Below are positions 33,401-37,378 of a stretch of DNA of 37,378 nucleotides, piece by piece. Source of the stretch: Micromonospora sp. MP36. Its GTDB lineage: Bacteria; Actinomycetota; Actinomycetes; Mycobacteriales; Micromonosporaceae. A program made the translations under genes and the position numbers. Positions within the stretch are counted from its first letter, which is position 1, and every line of letters begins with the position of its first letter. Below the pieces are notes generated by a model, which made no database searches, was not told the origin of the DNA, and saw only the letters and a program-made list of their open reading frames with translations. The DNA is taken from the NCBI RefSeq assembly GCF_008119785.1, contig NZ_VSFA01000071.1:1-37378 (forward strand). The letters run 5' to 3'.

Positions 33401-34429
33401 GTCGATCGTTTATGCAAGCCGGTGCTTGCCTGTCAACGTCGGGTCACGCAATACCGATCACGGGTGGCGCGCGGCCCCCCGGTCGCCGAGCCCCCGCTCG
33501 GCCGCGCGCCACTCTCGACCCACTCGACCAAGATCGCCTGCGCGAAGCCACTCTGATGCGATGGTGCACCATCGGCATCCGCTCATGGCCTTCCGGCAGG
33601 CCGAGCCCCACAACGGTGCTGTCGCCGGCAGGAGCGGATGCGGACCGGTTCGCCCCGCCGAGGCGTCGAGGTAGCCGCCGAACAACGGCTGAGGTGCCGC
33701 CGTGTCGCCGCGCCGCCACGCCTCGAGAAGATCACCCCCGACAACGTCCTGGCCGCCTGCGCGATCACCGTCCGCCCGGCCAAGAGGGACTGGTCGCCCC
33801 GGTGGTCCGGTCCCTTGTCGCTGTTTTCGTCAGTCAAGCATTTCGCGGCAGCGCGCCCCACCACGGAGACCCCGCAGGAACCACGGGAGCGGCTGCGCCG
33901 AATCGGTCGGGCCGTGCCGATGGTTGGGGTGTTCACGCTGGTCACCCTGGTGTTTCTCGCCCTCCTCCCATCGGGGCTGACCGCCCTGCTCGGCTCCCTC
34001 ACCAATGTGGCCGTGACGGCGTTGCTCGTGCTCGGCGGGTATGCCTGGGTCATGGGCCGCGCGGTCCGCCGCCATGGGACCGCCCCTCGATCGCGGCGGT
34101 GGGCGCCACGGTGCTGGCTACAGCGGCCTGGCTCGCGGTGGGCGATGCCTGGCGGAGCCAACAGCACCGTCCCGGCGTCGCGGACCCACGAGGCCCGGTT
34201 CAACGTCTGGCGCGAGGAGCACCAGTGACCGCCTGGCCGATCACCGACCCAACCGCTGCTATCACGTGCCCACATCGCCCGGGCAGATCGTGTGCACCTG
34301 CGTCGACTACATCAGGTGATCGAGGTGATCCGCCGCCGCAACCTCGCGGTCCTGCAGCATGGACTGACAGACGACCGCTCATACCGTTGTCGACGGTGTT
34401 GATTCGGGCGGCTCGTAGTGGGCGACCGA
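33401..34429 (+). pseudogene. Decayed DNA with broken small membrane protein
   Basis: From about 33870 the plus strand codes RERLRRIGRAVPMVGVFTLVTLVFLALLPSGL, then ALLGSLTNVAVTALLVLGGYAWVMGRAVRRHG, two membrane helices. Near 34085 the frame shifts: a third helix (SIAAVGATVLATAAWLAVGDAW) is in another frame, and a protein-like tail (SRTHEARFNVWREEHQ) ends in the first frame at 34228. A 36-codon frame (GTG 34292 to TGA 34402, ending YRCRRC) follows. Such small membrane and Cys-rich proteins are common on actinobacterial integrative elements, but I cannot name a family. The 33401-33860 part holds no recognisable gene. Confidence 0.45.
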
Positions 34430-34918
34430 TCAACGCGTCGGCGCGAGTTCCAGCCGCACTTGGCGCCGCGGCCGGTCCACCTCGGCGATCGTGACGGTGA
34501 TCATCTCTCCCATCCCTGGCTCCCGGGTCAGAACTGACTCGTGGAGCAGTCCCGCGATGCCCGGCGCGACGCGGACGAAGACACCGAACGGCACCACCTT
34601 GACGACCGGACCGGACAACACCTCACCGACCCGGTCCGCGAACTGGACCAGTGGATCCTCCTGCAACGCCTTCAGCGACAGCTGCACCTGTCCACGGGTG
34701 GCGTCGAAGTCGAGCACCTCGGCGGAGACCTGCTGGCCAGCGTGCACCACGTCGGCAGGGTCGCAGAAGTACTCCCAGGTCAGCTCCGGAATCCGAATGA
34801 ACCCGGTGCCGGGCGAGCCGGCCGGGTCCCCTTCGAGACGCACGAAGACGCCGAAGTTGTGGATCTCTGAGATGATTCCACGCACCACCGTGCCGCGCTT
34901 CGGCTGACCTCCAGACAT
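34430..34918 (-). CDS. Protein with two S1 RNA-binding domains
   Basis: 162 residues from ATG 34918. Two S1 OB-folds in tandem: GTVVRGIISEIHNFGVFVRLEGD...GFIRIPELTWEYFCDPADVVHAGQQVSAEVLDFDATRGQVQLSLKAL (about 9-85), and then VGEVLSGPVVKVVPFGVFVRVAPGIAGLLHESVL...GEMITVTIAEVDRPRRQVRLEL (to 158). They match the RNA-binding repeats of ribosomal protein S1. Small double-S1 proteins of actinobacteria are of unknown function. A TATACA -10 box lies only eight bases before the ATG and there is no ribosome site, so the mRNA is probably leaderless. Confidence 0.83.
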   Translation of the reverse strand: MSGGQPKRGTVVRGIISEIHNFGVFVRLEGDPAGSPGTGFIRIPELTWEYFCDPADVVHAGQQVSAEVLDFDATRGQVQLSLKALQEDPLVQFADRVGEVLSGPVVKVVPFGVFVRVAPGIAGLLHESVLTREPGMGEMITVTIAEVDRPRRQVRLELAPTR

Positions 34919-34926
34919 GGCAGAAC

Positions 34927-34932
34927 TGTATA
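34927..34932 (-). promoter_or_regulatory. TATACA -10 box of a probable leaderless mRNA
   Basis: On the minus strand TATACA is followed by GTTCTGCC and the ATG of the S1-domain gene. Transcription would start about at the start codon. The -35 region is not clear. Confidence 0.5.
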
Positions 34933-35110
34933 GCCGAGGTAGCGACTTGCGGCTCCTGACCAGATGCACGCTTCTGCCGCTGGTCGGTGCCGGCGGATCT
35001 CGCCGGGTTGGGCGAGGAAGGCGGCATCAGGACGCGGCGATGCCGCCGGCATTCGAAGTTCGGCGATACGGCTCATGCGGAGACCATGGCGGATGACCAA
35101 GACTTAAGCG

Positions 35111-35503
35111 ATGTCTCAGGGAATCGGGGGTGCGCCACGCGCCCAGGTGGCAATCACCGCTCTGCTCATCGTCGCCGGCGTGCTCATCCTGTTCGTCCCC
35201 GCCGGTGACGAGGGCCCAGTCCTCGTGCGGGTCAGCGAAGGTCACGGCCTATCCGCCGTAGACGGGGTCGGCGCGGCACTGCTGGCGTTCGGCGGCACCT
35301 GGCTCGAAGTGCTCGTGGTACGGCGCCTGCCGTACCTCGCCCTGCCCCCACGGGCCTTGTTCGGACTCGGCCTGTTAGCCGGCCTCGGCGTAGGGCTCCT
35401 GATCGCCTCAGTCTTTTCGGGATTCTTCTGGTGGTGGGCTGTCGGCACCACCGCACTTGGCGTAGCCATCCTCGTCCTCGTGCCCCTCACCGCGCGCCGT
35501 TGA
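35111..35503 (+). CDS. Small integral membrane protein, unknown function
   Basis: 130 residues from ATG 35111; no strong ribosome site is seen. Hydrophobic segments: QVAITALLIVAGVLILFVPAG (about 12-32), VDGVGAALLAFGGTWLEVLVV (50-70), FGLGLLAGLGVGLLIASVFSGFFWW (84-108) and AVGTTALGVAILVLVPL (109-126), so three to four membrane helices. I recognise no family. It is a single gene, transcribed divergently from the S1-domain gene, and its codon use is like its neighbours. Confidence 0.6.
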   Translation: MSQGIGGAPRAQVAITALLIVAGVLILFVPAGDEGPVLVRVSEGHGLSAVDGVGAALLAFGGTWLEVLVVRRLPYLALPPRALFGLGLLAGLGVGLLIASVFSGFFWWWAVGTTALGVAILVLVPLTARR

Positions 35504-35608
35504 GGTCGCTGACCGAGCGTCTGCTTCTGCCGCTGACCGCGGCGTCACGCAGCGTCACAGTAGGTCAATCAAGACGATGCTCGGTATTGCCGATGTCAGT
35601 GCAGGTGA

Positions 35609-36268
35609 TCATCTCGATGAACCACTGAGGTTTGGCCTGGCGCCCCGCACAGGGCGGTCAGTCTCCAGTAGTCGACGAAGCTGAGTGGGGAGCTGGATGG
35701 CCGACACTGGGCGCCCGCCATTGATCACCAACGAGGGGACGCCGGTGACGCCGTGTTCGGCCGCGCGACGCCGGTCGGCTCGGACGTCTTCGGCGTAGTC
35801 GTCGCCGGTCAGGACAGCGCGGACCTCGGCGTCAGCGAGCCCTGCCTCGCCGCCGAGGCGTTGCAGGACCTGCGGGTCGGCGACGTTGAGCCCGTCGGTG
35901 TGGTAGGCGCGCAGCAGTTGCTCCATCATCTGGTCGGCTCGGCCTCGGTCAGCGGCGAGGTGGCACAGTCGGTGCGCGTCGAAGGTGTTGACCGGTCGGG
36001 CCCGATGCAGGTTGATCGTCAGGCCTTCCGCAGCGCCCAGAGCCTCAATTCTGGCTATCCGAGTCGGCGCCTGATCCCCCCACCAACCCGTCATGGCCTC
36101 CGCGGCGGTGAGGCCGGGGGTCCGGCCTTCATCAGGTGCCAGTTCGAAACTGCGCCAGATGATCTGTACCTTGTCCCGCTCGGTGACGTGCTCCAGCGCG
36201 GCGGTCAGGCGTCTCTTGCCGATATAGCACCATGGGCACAGCACATCGGCGTAGACCTCTACTCTCAT
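35609..36268 (-). CDS. DsbA/FrnE-family oxidoreductase
   Basis: 219 residues from ATG 36268 with AAGGA upstream. MRVEVYADVLCPWCYIGKRRL holds the thioredoxin-fold active site CPWC (11-14); the helical insert (RPVNTFDAHRLCHLAADRGRADQMMEQLLRAY) and GVTGVPSLVINGGRPVSAIQ with the cis-proline are typical of FrnE-like DsbA proteins (DSBA_like, COG2761). There is no signal peptide, so it works in the cytoplasm. Such enzymes are thiol oxidoreductases or 2-hydroxychromene-2-carboxylate isomerase-like; the substrate is unknown. It lies downstream of the SoxR-type monooxygenase gene, but a terminator hairpin separates them. Confidence 0.88.
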   Translation of the reverse strand: MRVEVYADVLCPWCYIGKRRLTAALEHVTERDKVQIIWRSFELAPDEGRTPGLTAAEAMTGWWGDQAPTRIARIEALGAAEGLTINLHRARPVNTFDAHRLCHLAADRGRADQMMEQLLRAYHTDGLNVADPQVLQRLGGEAGLADAEVRAVLTGDDYAEDVRADRRRAAEHGVTGVPSLVINGGRPVSAIQLPTQLRRLLETDRPVRGARPNLSGSSR

Positions 36269-36297
36269 GAACGTCCTTCGGTGAGGTGGCTATCGGT

Positions 36298-36349
36298 CAC
36301 CCGGTGTCTGCCTCGGCCCGTGTTCCCCAGCCGAGGTAGACACCGGGTG
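36298..36349 (-). terminator. Terminator hairpin after ABM monooxygenase
   Basis: Arms CACCCGGTGTCTGCCTCGGC (36298-36317) and GCCGAGGTAGACACCGGGTG (36330-36349) pair over 20 bases with a single mismatch and a 12-base loop. It lies just beyond the monooxygenase stop (36362) and before the DsbA-like gene (36268). Confidence 0.8.
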
Positions 36350-36361
36350 TGGTCCATTCGG

Positions 36362-36724
36362 TTAGGCGTCGAGACGCTGTGGTCCCGGACCAACCTCGCG
36401 GACGACGGTGTAGGTGGGAACGCCACTCATGCGCGGCTCGGCCTTGCCGGACAGGCCCTCCAGGGCCTTACGGATGGCGGCCATCCGGCCTTCGGCGTCT
36501 GAGGTCTCCACAAAGTTGTGGTAGTCCGCCTCGCTGGCCCAACGCACGATGTTGTACACCCGGGTGCCGTCGGTGCTTACATGGAAGCGGGCCGACTGGT
36601 AGCCAGGATAAAAGCGCACCCAGCGCTCCTGGATCTCCGCGAAAACCGCTACCAACTCCTGTTGGGTACCGAGGCCGTCAACCGTGTAGTCGATGATCGA
36701 GTAGAAGCTGGCATCTGTACTCAC
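36362..36724 (-). CDS. Antibiotic biosynthesis monooxygenase (ABM) family, SoxR target type
   Basis: 120 residues from GTG 36724, chosen because GAGGAG lies eight bases upstream; ATG 36730 would sit too close. STDASFYSIIDYTVDGLGTQQELVAVFAEIQERWVRFYPGYQSARFHVSTDGTRVYNIVRWASEADYHNFVET is a ferredoxin-like ABM fold, in which small monooxygenases act on quinones or other small molecules without cofactor. In S. coelicolor a similar monooxygenase gene belongs to the SoxR regulon, activated by redox-active antibiotics (recalled, not checked). The promoter here carries a SoxR-like box with a 19-base spacer. A hairpin follows the stop. Confidence 0.84.
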   Translation of the reverse strand: MSTDASFYSIIDYTVDGLGTQQELVAVFAEIQERWVRFYPGYQSARFHVSTDGTRVYNIVRWASEADYHNFVETSDAEGRMAAIRKALEGLSGKAEPRMSGVPTYTVVREVGPGPQRLDA

Positions 36725-36761
36725 GTACATACTCCTCAACATGCCGGGCAGGCCTGTTGCC

Positions 36762-36792
36762 ATCCTGCAACCTCAACCAAAGTTGAGATCAA
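36762..36792 (-). promoter_or_regulatory. SoxR-type box within a 19-bp-spaced promoter
   Basis: On the minus strand TTGATC (-35, 36787-36792) and CAGGAT (-10, 36762-36767) are separated by 19 bases. That is the over-long spacing typical of MerR/SoxR-activated promoters. CCTCAACCAAAGTTGAGA (36771-36788, top strand) fills the spacer and fits the CCTCAA-N6-TTGAGG pattern of SoxR boxes with one mismatch in the arms. Confidence 0.78.
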
Positions 36793-36958
36793 CGGTGGGG
36801 TGTTGCAGCACCACTGTCAGAGGCAGGTAGCGCCGCTTGGGTCGCGCCCCACCAAGATCAGGTGCGCGGAAGTAGCCGCCGGTCGTGTGCGGCAGCCAAC
36901 CGAACCTCTTGATCAGGTGCACCACGGCCACCGTTGGGGCACGGACTGGCCGGGCTGG

Positions 36959-37264
36959 TCACTCGGATGTTCCAAGGAAGGCGGGGTCGTCGAAGCCCAT
37001 GTCGCGCATCTTCTCGGCGGAGAAGGCCACCATGATTTCGTCGCCGAGGATGAAGACGCGCCGTGGGTCGGGCAGCTGAGGGATGCCAGCGATGAACCAG
37101 ACCGAACCTGCGGCGAAGTCCAGGCGCAACGCGACGGGCACGTCGACCGTGTGCGCCGGCGCGCCGATGCTGCCGTCCGCCTGCCAACTCGGCCCGATCC
37201 GGAACGGCTCCCAGCGGCAGGCCGTGCCGCGAACCCTCGATCCGAAAAGCGGAGCCCAGGGAAT
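36959..37264 (-). pseudogene. 5'-truncated gene of unknown family
   Basis: The minus frame is open from the IS5 remnant edge (about 37264) to the stop at 36959: GIPWAPLFGSRVRGTACRWEPFRIGPSWQADGSIGAPAHTVD, then VPVALRLDFAAGSVWFIAGIPQLPDPRRVFILGDEIMVAFSAEKMRDMGFDDPAFLGTSE. The second half looks like a real folded C-terminal domain with strands and a helix, but I recognise no family. No start with a ribosome site is seen (GTG 37141 is inside the conserved part). The 5' end seems replaced by the transposase fragment. Confidence 0.45.
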
Positions 37265-37378
37265 TCCACTCCTCCAGACGCCGCCAGCACGTCATCCCCG
37301 AGCCGAACCCCAGCTATTGGGGCAGGAACTCCCACTGGATGCCGGTATGCAACACGAACAAGATCCCGCACAGCACCT
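37265..37378 (-). pseudogene. IS5-family transposase fragment
   Basis: Minus frame from the window edge: VLCGILFVLHTGIQWEFLPQ, a TAG stop, then LGFGSGMTCWRRLEEWN, the recognition part of an IS5-group transposase. The in-frame stop and the sudden end near 37265 show decay. It differs in sequence from the remnant at 33136. Confidence 0.65.

Overview
The window is high-GC DNA with many GTG starts, stop/start overlaps (ATGA, GTGA) and actinobacterial gene families (HelR-like helicase, SCO5389-like small protein, zinc-free ribosomal protein set under Zur-type operators). It most resembles a filamentous actinobacterium of the Micromonosporaceae or Streptomyces type; the genus is an inference and is not shown by any rRNA or marker gene.

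Layout. (1) 1-1454: the 3' end of a glycogen-debranching-type glucosidase, a decayed IS605-type TnpB tail and a frameshifted lipoprotein. (2) 1652-6184, minus strand: a copper module of an orphan Liv-type solute-binding lipoprotein, a CopC-CopD fusion, an unknown lipoprotein and YcnI. A secreted LVIVD beta-propeller protein lies upstream. (3) 8064-15699, plus strand: a four-gene ABC operon with two ATPases flanking two paralogous giant FtsX-type permeases. (4) 15891-17261: an IS110-family transposase. (5) 17648-28610: a zinc-limitation island. It holds a P-loop-less COG0523 protein with L31 type B, divergent zinc-free L28-L33-S14, the znuA-znuC-znuB1-znuB2-arsR operon, a TIGR03943 protein with a deleted DUF318/COG0701 permease partner, zur, a CooC/ParA-like ATPase, an LLM flavin oxidoreductase and a SCO5389-like protein. 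Four related operator-like palindromes sit before the COG0523 gene, rpmB, znuA and the CooC-like gene. (6) 29270-32754: a DrrA-type ABC ATPase whose permease is cut off after about 116 residues, facing a HelR-type helicase. (7) 32755-34429: decayed mobile DNA with IS5 remnants and a broken membrane protein. (8) 34430-37378: a double-S1 RNA-binding protein, a small membrane protein, a DsbA/FrnE-like oxidoreductase, an ABM monooxygenase behind a convincing SoxR box, and a 5'-truncated gene next to another IS5 fragment.

How it works together. Under zinc starvation Zur would release the operators: ZnuA/B/C imports zinc, and the cysteine-free ribosomal proteins replace zinc-binding copies and so free zinc. 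The COG0523 protein and the CooC-like ATPase are probable metal-handling factors. The most promising less-described points are the Zur-type operator on the CooC-like gene (next to the LLM/SCO5389 pair), the ArsR gene translationally coupled to the zinc importer, the permease deletion scar with a GCGACC hexamer tract, and the SoxR-type promoter of the ABM monooxygenase.
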